From positions 1,116,001 to 1,180,000 of the forward strand of contig NZ_JAHWXY010000001.1 in the NCBI RefSeq assembly GCF_024281235.1: a stretch of DNA of 64,000 nt, read 5' to 3'. The translations under genes were made by a program, and so were the position numbers. Shown here one piece after another: positions 57,358 to 64,000 of this stretch; within the stretch, counting starts at the first letter, position 1, and every line of letters starts with the position of its first letter. The stretch comes from Shinella daejeonensis (GTDB lineage: Bacteria; Pseudomonadota; Alphaproteobacteria; Rhizobiales; Rhizobiaceae). The notes under the pieces are model-generated. The model was not told the DNA's origin. It did not search any database and was given only the letters and a program-made list of their open reading frames with translations.

Positions 57358-58098
57358 TCAGACATGCTGGCCGCCGTTGATGTGGATTTCCGCCCCGTTG
57401 ATGTAGGATGACTGTTCCGTGCACAGGAAATGAATGGTCTCGGCGACTTCACGCGGCTCGCCCAACCGGCCCATCGGGACTTCCGCCGCCACCAGTTCGT
57501 CTGTTCCGGGAGACAGGATGGAGGTCTGGATCTCGCCCGGCGCGATGGCGTTGGCCCTCACCCCGTGTTTTCCGAACTCATGCGCCATCTCCCGCGTCAG
57601 CGCCGAAAGCCCCGCCTTGGAGGCGGCATAGGCGACGCCCGCGAAAGGATGCACGCGCGAGCCGGCAATCGAGGTGACATTGACGATCGAGCCCTTCGCC
57701 GCCTTGAGTTCCGGCAGGAGCGCCCGCGCGATCAGCGCCGTGGAGATGAGATTGACGTTCAGAACCTGCGTCCAGACGTCGGCGGTGGTCGCGCCCACCC
57801 CGAGCCGCTCCCGGTCCGGCCCCTTGGGCGAAATGCCGGCATTGTTGACCAGCGCATGGAGCCGGCCGTGCGGCAGGCGCTCGCGCACCGTCGCGGCGAG
57901 ACGGTCGATCTGCGCAAGATCGGAAAGATTGGCCTGGATATGGCTTTCGCGCGCCGACGGCCAGGCGCATTCCTCCGAAAACGGCTGGCGCGACACCGTG
58001 AGGATACGCCAGCCTTTCGCCTGGAAGTGCTTGACGGTCGCATGGCCGATCCCCCGACTCGCGCCCGTCAGCAGCATGTAACGGCGTTCTTCTGTCAT
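57358..58098 (-). CDS. SDR family oxidoreductase
   Basis: This 246-aa classical SDR has the cofactor loop TGASRGIGHATV, NNAGIS near 85, Ser in VNVTSIAG and YAASK with active-site Tyr/Lys. The end (SSYINGAEIHINGGQHV) is normal. Its ribosome site is AGAGG; a GntR operator lies 20 bp before its start. It sits between the GntR gene and the transporter operon on the same strand, so it probably oxidises or reduces the transported compound or its product. Confidence 0.88.
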   Translation of the reverse strand: MTEERRYMLLTGASRGIGHATVKHFQAKGWRILTVSRQPFSEECAWPSARESHIQANLSDLAQIDRLAATVRERLPHGRLHALVNNAGISPKGPDRERLGVGATTADVWTQVLNVNLISTALIARALLPELKAAKGSIVNVTSIAGSRVHPFAGVAYAASKAGLSALTREMAHEFGKHGVRANAIAPGEIQTSILSPGTDELVAAEVPMGRLGEPREVAETIHFLCTEQSSYINGAEIHINGGQHV

Positions 58099-58117
58099 GC
58101 GAGCCTCTCGTCCGATG

Positions 58118-58128
58118 CTTGATACATC
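58118..58128. promoter_or_regulatory. GntR-type operator before the SDR gene
   Basis: CTTGATACATC differs by one base from the site at 58902-58912. It lies 20 bp upstream of the SDR start (minus strand), on top of or just downstream of its promoter. Confidence 0.68.
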
Positions 58129-58188
58129 GTAATTATCCGAAGCTGAAATGCAAGCCGCTTCAAAAGCCGGCGTCGAAGATTGTCGCAG

Positions 58189-58869
58189 TCACCCCCGGGC
58201 GGACCTTGGTTCCCGGCTACGCTCCACCTTTTCCAGGATCGGCTTGCCGCCGAGCAGGATGTCATCGACGATCGCCATCGAGGCCGCCGCCGGATCGTGC
58301 CGCTTCAGCGCCTCGACCACCGGATAATGATGATCGATCATCGCCCGGCCGCCCCCGAGATAGGAGTCGGCGATAAGCGGGCCCATTTGCAGCCAGAGCC
58401 GGCGCAGGATGTTGTTGAGCACCGGCAGACCGGCAATCTTCGGCAGCATGAAATGGAAAGCCTGATTGAGTTCCGTGCCCTTCAGCCGGTCTCCAGCGGC
58501 GATTGCGGCCTCGTTTTCCCGGAGAATGGTCTCCAGAGCCTCGATATCCGCCCGCGTCGCCTCCTGGGCGGCCGTCTCGGCCGCCAGCCCCTCCAGCCGC
58601 ACGCGGATGGCGCGGATTTCCCGGTAGCGGCTCTCGCTCATCGCCGGAATGCGGATGTCGCGCGGCGAACGGAAGATGATCGCTTCGTCATTGGCAAGCT
58701 TCAGGATGGCGTCGCGGATCGGCGTGACGCTGGTGCCGAACTGCTCCGCGAGTTCGCGGATCTTCAATCGGTCGTGCGGCTGGAAACGTCCCTGCATGAG
58801 TGCGTCGCACAGCGCCCCATAAACGGCGCTGCTGAGGCTTTCATGATCCAGAGTGGGAAATTCAGGCAT
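58189..58869 (-). CDS. GntR family transcriptional regulator (FadR subfamily)
   Basis: This 226-aa regulator has the winged HTH (SSAVYGALCDALMQGRFQPHDRLKIRELAEQFGTSVTPIRDAILKLANDEAI) at residues 12-65 and the helical FCD ligand domain to 220, with metal/ligand histidines in NQAFHFMLPK and IDHHYPVVEAL. No clear ribosome site. It sits between the SDR gene and the divergent kinase gene. Three matching palindromes in its surroundings point to it as the controller of the whole 56-61 kb module. Confidence 0.9.
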   Translation of the reverse strand: MPEFPTLDHESLSSAVYGALCDALMQGRFQPHDRLKIRELAEQFGTSVTPIRDAILKLANDEAIIFRSPRDIRIPAMSESRYREIRAIRVRLEGLAAETAAQEATRADIEALETILRENEAAIAAGDRLKGTELNQAFHFMLPKIAGLPVLNNILRRLWLQMGPLIADSYLGGGRAMIDHHYPVVEALKRHDPAAASMAIVDDILLGGKPILEKVERSREPRSARG

Positions 58870-58901
58870 GGAACGGGCTCAAAAAATCGGCTAACAACAT
58901 A

Positions 58902-58912
58902 CTTGATGCATC
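58902..58912. promoter_or_regulatory. GntR-type operator in the divergent gntR-kinase promoter region
   Basis: CTTGATGCATC contains the palindrome GATGCATC and matches the sites at 58118 and 57291. It is 33 bp upstream of the GntR start and 117 bp before the kinase gene on the other strand, consistent with autoregulation and joint control. Confidence 0.7.
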
Positions 58913-59028
58913 TTTTTTTGCGCGCTTTCAAGTAAAGCCGGCGGCAAATGGCATCGCATGGCGCCTGAAAGGGAAATCGGCCGGGAGGACACCGCGCGAG
59001 CGGGCCGATCCGGGAAGACGGAGCAGGA

Positions 59029-60078
59029 ATGAGCGAGGATACCGCCACCCGGAAGACAGCGGACGCAATGTCCGCATCCTGGAGCGAAACGACACTGGAT
59101 GACGCCCTGGCCGCCGTCGCGAAGTTTTACGGCCTTGCGGGCGAACTGAATCGCCTGTCCAGCGAGCGCGACGAGACTTTCCTGCTTTCCGCCGCGAACG
59201 GCAGCGCCTTCACCCTGAAAATCGCCAATCCGGCGGAAGATCCGGCCGCACTCGATTTTCAGGACGGCGCGCTGCTGCATCTGGAGCAGGCGGCCCCCGC
59301 CGTTCCCGTACCCCGGCTCGTGCGCACGCTCGATGGCGCCACAAGCCGGACGTTGGACACGATGGACGGACCGCGCATCATGCGCCTCCTCACGTTCCTG
59401 GAAGGCGAGATGCAATATCGCACCCCGGCCGACCCGGCGCAAAGCCGCAATATCGGCGGCGCGCTCGCGGCGCTGGGGCTGGGTCTTGCGGGCTATGCCG
59501 GGCGTCCCCCTTCGGGCAAGCTGATGTGGGACATCTCGCACACGCTCGATCTTGCCGCCTTCCTCGAATATGTCGCCCCCGGGCGGCGCGGACGGGTGGA
59601 AGCCGTGCTGGAGGAATACGCCCGGGCACTGCCGCTGATCGGCGCTCTGGAACGCCGGCAGATCATCCATAACGATTTCAACCCGCACAATATCCTCATG
59701 TCGCCGCAAGCGACGACGGAGGTGGTCGGCATCATCGACTTCGGCGACATGGTTCATGCACCGCTCGTCAACGATGTCGCGGTCGGGCTTTCCTACCATC
59801 TGGCGACGCCCGACTGGGCCGCGCGGGCCGGCGGCTTTCTCGAAGGCTTTCTCGCCGGGCGGGCTCTGCTGCCGCTCGAACTGGAGCTTCTGCCGTTGCT
59901 CACCCGCGCCCGGCTCGCCATGTCGGTGATCATCGCGGAATGGCGCTCCGCCCGTTTCCCCGGGAACCGCAGCTATATCATGCGCAATCACGTCGCCGCC
60001 TGGACCGGCTTGCAACATATTGCCGACCTTACTCCCGCCGGGCTGCAACAGCTCGCGCACAACCCCGCAGAGGCTTGA
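59029..60078 (+). CDS. APH-fold kinase (hydroxylysine kinase-like phosphotransferase)
   Basis: This 349-aa aminoglycoside-phosphotransferase/choline-kinase-fold protein has the catalytic loop IIHNDFNPHNILM (H-x-D-x4-N) and the metal-binding DFGD of GIIDFGDMVHAP. Paired with a class III aminotransferase-like gene 3 bp downstream, it matches the known pairing of hydroxylysine kinase (AGPHD1-type) with phosphohydroxylysine phospho-lyase. Start 59029 (GGAGCAGGA directly ahead) gives 13 residues before a second possible ATG at 59068. Alternatives: ethanolamine or another amino-alcohol kinase. Confidence 0.8.
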   Translation: MSEDTATRKTADAMSASWSETTLDDALAAVAKFYGLAGELNRLSSERDETFLLSAANGSAFTLKIANPAEDPAALDFQDGALLHLEQAAPAVPVPRLVRTLDGATSRTLDTMDGPRIMRLLTFLEGEMQYRTPADPAQSRNIGGALAALGLGLAGYAGRPPSGKLMWDISHTLDLAAFLEYVAPGRRGRVEAVLEEYARALPLIGALERRQIIHNDFNPHNILMSPQATTEVVGIIDFGDMVHAPLVNDVAVGLSYHLATPDWAARAGGFLEGFLAGRALLPLELELLPLLTRARLAMSVIIAEWRSARFPGNRSYIMRNHVAAWTGLQHIADLTPAGLQQLAHNPAEA

Positions 60079-60081
60079 ACC

Positions 60082-61404
60082 ATGTCGATGGTGAACGCAT
60101 TCACGAATGAGGATTTCGAACAGCTCGACGCCACGGAAAAGGCGCTGATCGCGCGCCGCGAGAAGGTGCTCGGCCCCGCCTACCGGCTCTTTTACGAAAA
60201 GCCGCTGCATCTCGTGCGCGGCGAAGGCGTCTGGCTCTACGACGCCGCCGGCGAGCGCTATCTCGACGCCTACAACAATGTCGCCTCGCTCGGCCATTGC
60301 CACCCTCGCGTGGTGGCGGCGATCACCGGGCAGACGGCGGTGCTCAATACCCACACCCGTTACCTTCACGAAGGCATCGTCGACTATGCGGAAGCGCTGA
60401 CGTCGACGTTCCCGGCCCCGCTCAGCCAGGCGATGTTCACCTGCACCGGCAGCGAGGCCAACGATCTGGCGCTGCGCATCGCGCGGCATGTGACGGGCGG
60501 CACCGGCATCATCTCCACCCGTCTCGCCTACCATGGGGTAACCGGCGCGGTTGCGGAATTCTCGCCCTCCCTCGGCGAGGCCGTGCCGCTCGGGGCGCAT
60601 GTGCGAACCGTCGCAGCCCCGGACAGCTACCGCTTTCCCGCCAGTGAGATGATGGAGAAATTCGGCCGTGACGTGCGTCGGGCGATCGCCGACCTGAAAC
60701 GGCACGGCATCAAGCCCGCCATGCTGATCGTCGACACGATCTTCTCCAGCGACGGCATCTTCGCCGGCCCCAAAGGCTTCCTGCAACCGGCCGTCGATGC
60801 CATCCACGAAGCCGGCGGCCTGTTCGTCGCCGATGAGGTGCAACCCGGTTTCGGCCGAACGGGCGAGACGATGTGGGGCTTCGAGCGCCACGGCGTGTCC
60901 CCCGACATGGTGACGATCGGCAAGCCGATGGGCAACGGCTATCCGATGGCCGGCATCGTCGTGCAGCCGGAAATCATCGCGGAATTCGGCGCGAAGACGC
61001 GCTACTTCAACACCTTCGGCGGCAATCCCGTCGCCGCGGCGGCCGGAAAGGCCGTGCTCGATGCGATCCGCGAGGAGGGCCTGCGCGAGAACGCGCTTGC
61101 CGTCGGAAACCACATGATGGACAGCCTGCGGACGCTTGCCGACCGCCATCCCGCCATCGGCGACATTCGCGGTTCGGGCCTGTTCGTCGGCGTCGAGATC
61201 GTCGCCGACCGCGGGGAAAAGCGTCCGGACGCAGCCCTCACTGCCCGCATCGTCAACGGGCTGCGCGAGCGCCGGGTGCTGATCAGCGCCTCCGGCCCGT
61301 TCGCCAACGTCCTGAAGATCCGCCCGCCCCTCGTCTTTTCCCGCGAGAACGTCGACACGCTCGTTACCGCGCTCGATGACGTATTGACCCGGGGAAAAGG
61401 CTGA
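60082..61404 (+). CDS. class III aminotransferase-fold enzyme, probable phospho-lyase (AGXT2L/PHYKPL-like)
   Basis: This 440-aa PLP enzyme has the PLP-phosphate site FTCTGSEANDLALRIAR, the ring-stacking segment FVADEVQPGFGRTG and the Schiff-base Lys in TIGKPMGNGYP (near 281). Class III members with DEVQxGFGR next to an APH-type kinase are ethanolamine-phosphate or 5-phosphohydroxylysine phospho-lyases rather than true transaminases. This would convert the kinase product to an aldehyde, ammonia and phosphate. A conventional omega-aminotransferase cannot be excluded. It starts 3 bp after the kinase stop. Confidence 0.82.
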   Translation: MSMVNAFTNEDFEQLDATEKALIARREKVLGPAYRLFYEKPLHLVRGEGVWLYDAAGERYLDAYNNVASLGHCHPRVVAAITGQTAVLNTHTRYLHEGIVDYAEALTSTFPAPLSQAMFTCTGSEANDLALRIARHVTGGTGIISTRLAYHGVTGAVAEFSPSLGEAVPLGAHVRTVAAPDSYRFPASEMMEKFGRDVRRAIADLKRHGIKPAMLIVDTIFSSDGIFAGPKGFLQPAVDAIHEAGGLFVADEVQPGFGRTGETMWGFERHGVSPDMVTIGKPMGNGYPMAGIVVQPEIIAEFGAKTRYFNTFGGNPVAAAAGKAVLDAIREEGLRENALAVGNHMMDSLRTLADRHPAIGDIRGSGLFVGVEIVADRGEKRPDAALTARIVNGLRERRVLISASGPFANVLKIRPPLVFSRENVDTLVTALDDVLTRGKG

Positions 61405-61480
61405 CCGGCCCTTCCTCATGCGCTATCGCAAGGGACGCCCGCGCCATCTCGTCAGCGATTGCGCGGGCGACACGGCGGAC

Positions 61481-61945
61481 CTATTCGGAGGCGGAAACGG
61501 CCTGGTGCAGATCCGCCCGCTCCAGGATCTCCACAAAGCGCTTGTGCGCACGCGGCGGCATGTCCGCTTCGAGAAAATCGTCCGGCAGGGCCGCGTCGCC
61601 GACACGCACCACCATGACCATTCCCATCCCGAAATGCGGCGAGCACTTGATCCCGTAGAAGCCCGGCTGATCGAAGGTGACCTCGATCTCCTCGTCGATC
61701 TTCCCCTTGAAGCTTTCGGCGCCATCCGGCGTCATCTCCGGAATGGAAGCCGCGTTATGGCTGCGGCTGCCGACCTTGAACCGCAGCGTATCGCCCGGCC
61801 GCAGCGTCACGAAGTCCGGCTCGAACACCATGCTGCCGTGCTCGCCGCGATTGAGCATCCTCACTTCGATCGTCCCGGCGATTGCCGGAAACATGGTGGA
61901 AAGGAGGAAAAAGGATGCGATGAAAAACGATCTCAAGACCATCAT
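61481..61945 (-). CDS. pseudoazurin (type 1 copper protein), copy 2
   Basis: This 154-aa protein has a signal peptide ending FPAIAG (near 24) and a cupredoxin domain. His63 in SRSHNAASIP, Cys101, His104 and Met109 in KCSPHFGMGM are the copper ligands. It differs clearly from copy 1 (about half the residues identical by eye). Its start overlaps the stop of the upstream ABC ATPase gene by 4 bp, so it belongs to the metal-chelate uptake operon. No FNR-type box was seen near it. Confidence 0.92.
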   Translation of the reverse strand: MMVLRSFFIASFFLLSTMFPAIAGTIEVRMLNRGEHGSMVFEPDFVTLRPGDTLRFKVGSRSHNAASIPEMTPDGAESFKGKIDEEIEVTFDQPGFYGIKCSPHFGMGMVMVVRVGDAALPDDFLEADMPPRAHKRFVEILERADLHQAVSASE

Positions 61946-62742
61946 GCCGGCTCCCGGATAGTAAAACGGCGCGCCGTCGTCGACGGCCGCGCATAGCGGA
62001 TGAAACAGGACCCGTCCGCCTCGATCTCCACCCGGGCGTCGACCCGGAAGATGTCGGCGAGCAGATGGTCGGTCAGGATTTCGGGCGGGCGGCCAAGCGC
62101 GGCCAGCCGTCCCTCATGAAGAACCGCGACGCGGTCGCAAAACAGCGCGGCATGGTTGAGGTCGTGCAGGGCGGCGACGACAGTAAGGTTGCGGGAGCGC
62201 ACGAGATCGAGAATGCCGACCTGATGCTCGATATCGAGATGGTTGGTGGGTTCGTCGAGGATCAGCAGGCGCGGCTCCTGCGCCAGCGCCCGCGCGATAT
62301 GGATCCGCTGGCGCTCGCCGCCCGAAAGGGTCTGCCACGGCCGGTCGGCGAAGGCCCGCATGTCGACATCGTCCAATGCGCGATCGATAATGGCTTCGTC
62401 CTCGGCCGACCACGGGGAAAGCGCGCTCAGATGCGGCGTCCGCCCAAGCTCCACCGCCTGGCGCACATTGAGCCTTTCGCCGGTCTCCGCCTGCTGCTCG
62501 ACGAAGGCGACCTTCCGGGCGACATCGCGCCGTGGCAGCCGCGCGATATCGCGGCCCTCCAGAAGCACGCTGCCTGTGACGGGCCGGCGCAGGCCGGCGA
62601 TCATCGACAGCAGGCTCGTCTTGCCGGAACCATTCGGGCCGACGATACCGAGAAATTCACCGGGCATGATCTCCAGCGAGACATCGTCGACGATCGTCCG
62701 GCGGCCGGCCTTCCAGCCAAGATTGCGCGCTGCCAGTTTCAT
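61942..62742 (-). CDS. FecE/HmuV/BtuD-type ABC transporter ATP-binding protein
   Basis: This 266-aa ATPase of iron-siderophore, haem or cobalamin uptake has Walker A GPNGSGKTS, signature LSGGERQRIHIARAL, Walker B LLILDEPTNHLD and switch His ALHD. The ATG at 62742 overlaps the permease stop (ATGA). The frame is open far upstream but that region is the permease gene in another frame. The ligand is undetermined. Confidence 0.9.
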   Translation of the reverse strand: MKLAARNLGWKAGRRTIVDDVSLEIMPGEFLGIVGPNGSGKTSLLSMIAGLRRPVTGSVLLEGRDIARLPRRDVARKVAFVEQQAETGERLNVRQAVELGRTPHLSALSPWSAEDEAIIDRALDDVDMRAFADRPWQTLSGGERQRIHIARALAQEPRLLILDEPTNHLDIEHQVGILDLVRSRNLTVVAALHDLNHAALFCDRVAVLHEGRLAALGRPPEILTDHLLADIFRVDARVEIEADGSCFIRYARPSTTARRFTIREPA

Positions 62743-63767
62743 CGCGTCACCGGCCTTCGGATGAGGATCAGCGCGAAAGCGGGCGCCCCGACAAGCGCCG
62801 TCATCACACCGATCGGCAGGACCTGGCCGGGGATGACGGTGCGCGACAGGATATCCGCGCCGATCATGAAAGCCGCACCTGCGAGCGCCGCTGCCGGCAG
62901 CAGCACGCCGTGACGAACGCCGACGATCAACCGGGCGGCATGCGGAACGACGAGACCGACGAAGCCGATCGAGCCGACGATGCTCACCATGGTGGCGGTC
63001 ATGAGCGCGGTGACCGCGATCATCGTCGCATAGACGCGACGAACGGGCACGCCGAGCGAAGCCGCCGATTGCGGGCCGAAGGCGAAGGCGTCGAGCGAGC
63101 GCGCATAGAGCCAGCAGATCGCAAGCCCCCCGAGCGCCACCGGCAGCGCCAGAAAGACATCCGGCCAGCGCACGCCGGAAAGGTTGCCCAGCAGCCAGAA
63201 CATGATGCCGCGCGCCTGATCGGCGGTCGCCGATTTCGTCACGACGAAGGACGTGAGCGCATTGAACAGTTGCGACCCGGCAATCCCCGCAAGGATGATG
63301 GCGACAGGGCCGCGCCCGGATCGCAAGGCCAGCAGCGCCACCAGACCGAAGGCGACCAGCGCGCCTGCGAACGCGCCTGCCGACAGCGAGAAAAAGCCGC
63401 CGCCGAAACCGAGGATCGCCACCGCGACGGCGCCGCTCGACGCCCCGGCGGATATGCCGAGGATATAGGGATCGGCAAGCGCGTTGCGCAGCAGCGATTG
63501 CAGCACCACCCCGCAAACCGCAAGCGACGCACCGCAGGCGGCCGCCACCAGCGCCCGGGCGATGCGATAGTTCCAGACGATGCCCGCGTCGATGGGATCG
63601 AGGTCATGGCCGGCATCCCACAGCCGGTTCGCCACGGTCTTGACAACCGTGGCGAGCGGGATCGCGGTCTCGCCGATCGCCGCACCGGACGCCAGCGCGA
63701 CGAACAGCACCGCCAGCGCTGTCACGCCGCCGGCGACGACCCGCAGCAACGCAGGCGAAAACCTCAC
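62739..63767 (-). CDS. FecCD-family ABC transporter permease
   Basis: This 342-aa permease has about ten helices. RIARALVAAACGASLAVCGVVLQSLLRNALADP is the conserved FecCD block with the coupling GxxxQxxxRNPLA-type motif, and SIGFVGLVVPHAARL is the second block. It starts with ATG overlapping the binding-protein stop. It probably forms a homodimer with the single ATPase gene downstream. Confidence 0.92.
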   Translation of the reverse strand: MRFSPALLRVVAGGVTALAVLFVALASGAAIGETAIPLATVVKTVANRLWDAGHDLDPIDAGIVWNYRIARALVAAACGASLAVCGVVLQSLLRNALADPYILGISAGASSGAVAVAILGFGGGFFSLSAGAFAGALVAFGLVALLALRSGRGPVAIILAGIAGSQLFNALTSFVVTKSATADQARGIMFWLLGNLSGVRWPDVFLALPVALGGLAICWLYARSLDAFAFGPQSAASLGVPVRRVYATMIAVTALMTATMVSIVGSIGFVGLVVPHAARLIVGVRHGVLLPAAALAGAAFMIGADILSRTVIPGQVLPIGVMTALVGAPAFALILIRRPVTR

Positions 63768-64000
63768 TTCGCCAGGCCGGAGGATGCCAGCGCATCGGCC
63801 AGCACCTCGATGCCGTCGATCGTCCTGATCGTCGGATTCATCGCCTGTGCATCCATGACCACGATCCGCTTCTGCGTCACCGCCGGCATCAGGCCTGTCA
63901 CCGGATCGCTGTCGAGGAACTCCAGCTTCACGGCGATATCATCGGCCGGAAAACGGCGACGGTCCATCTTGCCGGCCACGATAACGGTCGGATCGGCACG
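63764..64000 (-). CDS. FecB/BtuF-type substrate-binding protein, 5' part outside window
   Basis: The frame is open to the window edge; only the last 78 residues are visible, ending NPTIRTIDGIEVLADALASSGLAK, a typical C-terminus of periplasmic siderophore/haem/cobalamin binding proteins (TroA-like fold). The segment RADPTVIVAGKMDRRRFPADD precedes it. It is the first gene of the FecBCD operon. The ATGs near 63967-63979 are internal, not starts. Confidence 0.82.
   Translation of the reverse strand, partial: RADPTVIVAGKMDRRRFPADDIAVKLEFLDSDPVTGLMPAVTQKRIVVMDAQAMNPTIRTIDGIEVLADALASSGLAK

Noticed and set aside
58891-61419. 842-codon open frame on the minus strand opposite the kinase and aminotransferase genes
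   Set aside because: Antisense to two genes with intact catalytic motifs; its own sequence has no recognisable domains.

Overview
The window is high-GC, densely coded DNA from an alphaproteobacterium, almost certainly a member of the Rhizobiaceae (Rhizobium/Sinorhizobium/Shinella-like). The evidence is a sitABCD manganese operon, a 333-aa protein matching Sinorhizobium 1,5-anhydrofructose reductase in length and catalytic residues, a PraR-like XRE regulator, many ABC uptake operons run by LacI and GntR regulators, and a typical rhizobial intergenic palindrome. No rRNA, tRNA, phage, transposase or CRISPR was seen. Both ends cut a gene (TetR regulator on the left, siderophore/haem/B12-type binding protein on the right).

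Layout. 1-7.5 kb: TetR regulator (partial), TerC-like protein, SLC13-type permease, gltX and lysS, and a hypothetical membrane-anchored protein. 7.6-13.2 kb: sitABCD with a recognisable promoter, a DadA-like FAD oxidase, and ung. 13.3-20.8 kb: a LacI-controlled catabolic cluster (DUF993 aldolase-like protein divergent from LacI, afr, CoA-transferase, enoyl-CoA hydratase and aldehyde dehydrogenase) with two copies of one 15-bp operator. 20.8-30.8 kb: a second LacI regulator divergent from a CUT1 sugar transporter followed by GMC oxidoreductase, SDR, GMC oxidoreductase and a Dabb protein, again with paired operators. 30.9-40.3 kb: a CHASE-PAS-GGDEF-EAL protein, a CofD/YvcK-like protein, a cystine-type ABC operon (tcyJLN-like), a PraR-like regulator and a SARP-TPR regulator. 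40.3-45.2 kb: a ribose-type ABC operon ending in a beta-propeller gene.

45.6-52.7 kb holds an Rrf2 regulator, gdhA with a clear terminator, an HPP-CBS membrane protein, a pseudoazurin behind a perfect FNR/FixK/NnrR-type box, a DUF892 ferritin-like protein, glgX and a DUF2934 protein. The last three have sequences that look like general-stress (EcfG/RpoE2) promoters upstream. 52.9-61.4 kb is a GntR-centred module: a polyamine-type ABC transporter, an SDR, the GntR regulator, an APH-fold kinase and a class-III aminotransferase-fold enzyme. Three copies of a CTTGATRCATC/ATGATGCATCAT palindrome lie in its promoter regions. 61.5-64 kb: a FecBCD-type metal-chelate uptake operon whose last gene is a second pseudoazurin.

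The best candidates for undescribed biology are the GntR module, whose kinase plus phospholyase-like pair recalls hydroxylysine or amino-alcohol catabolism, and the afr/DUF993/CoA cluster. A recurring layout is also seen: three ABC operons carry a strong stem-loop immediately after the binding-protein gene. All assignments come from reading the sequence and remembered family features; no database search was run.
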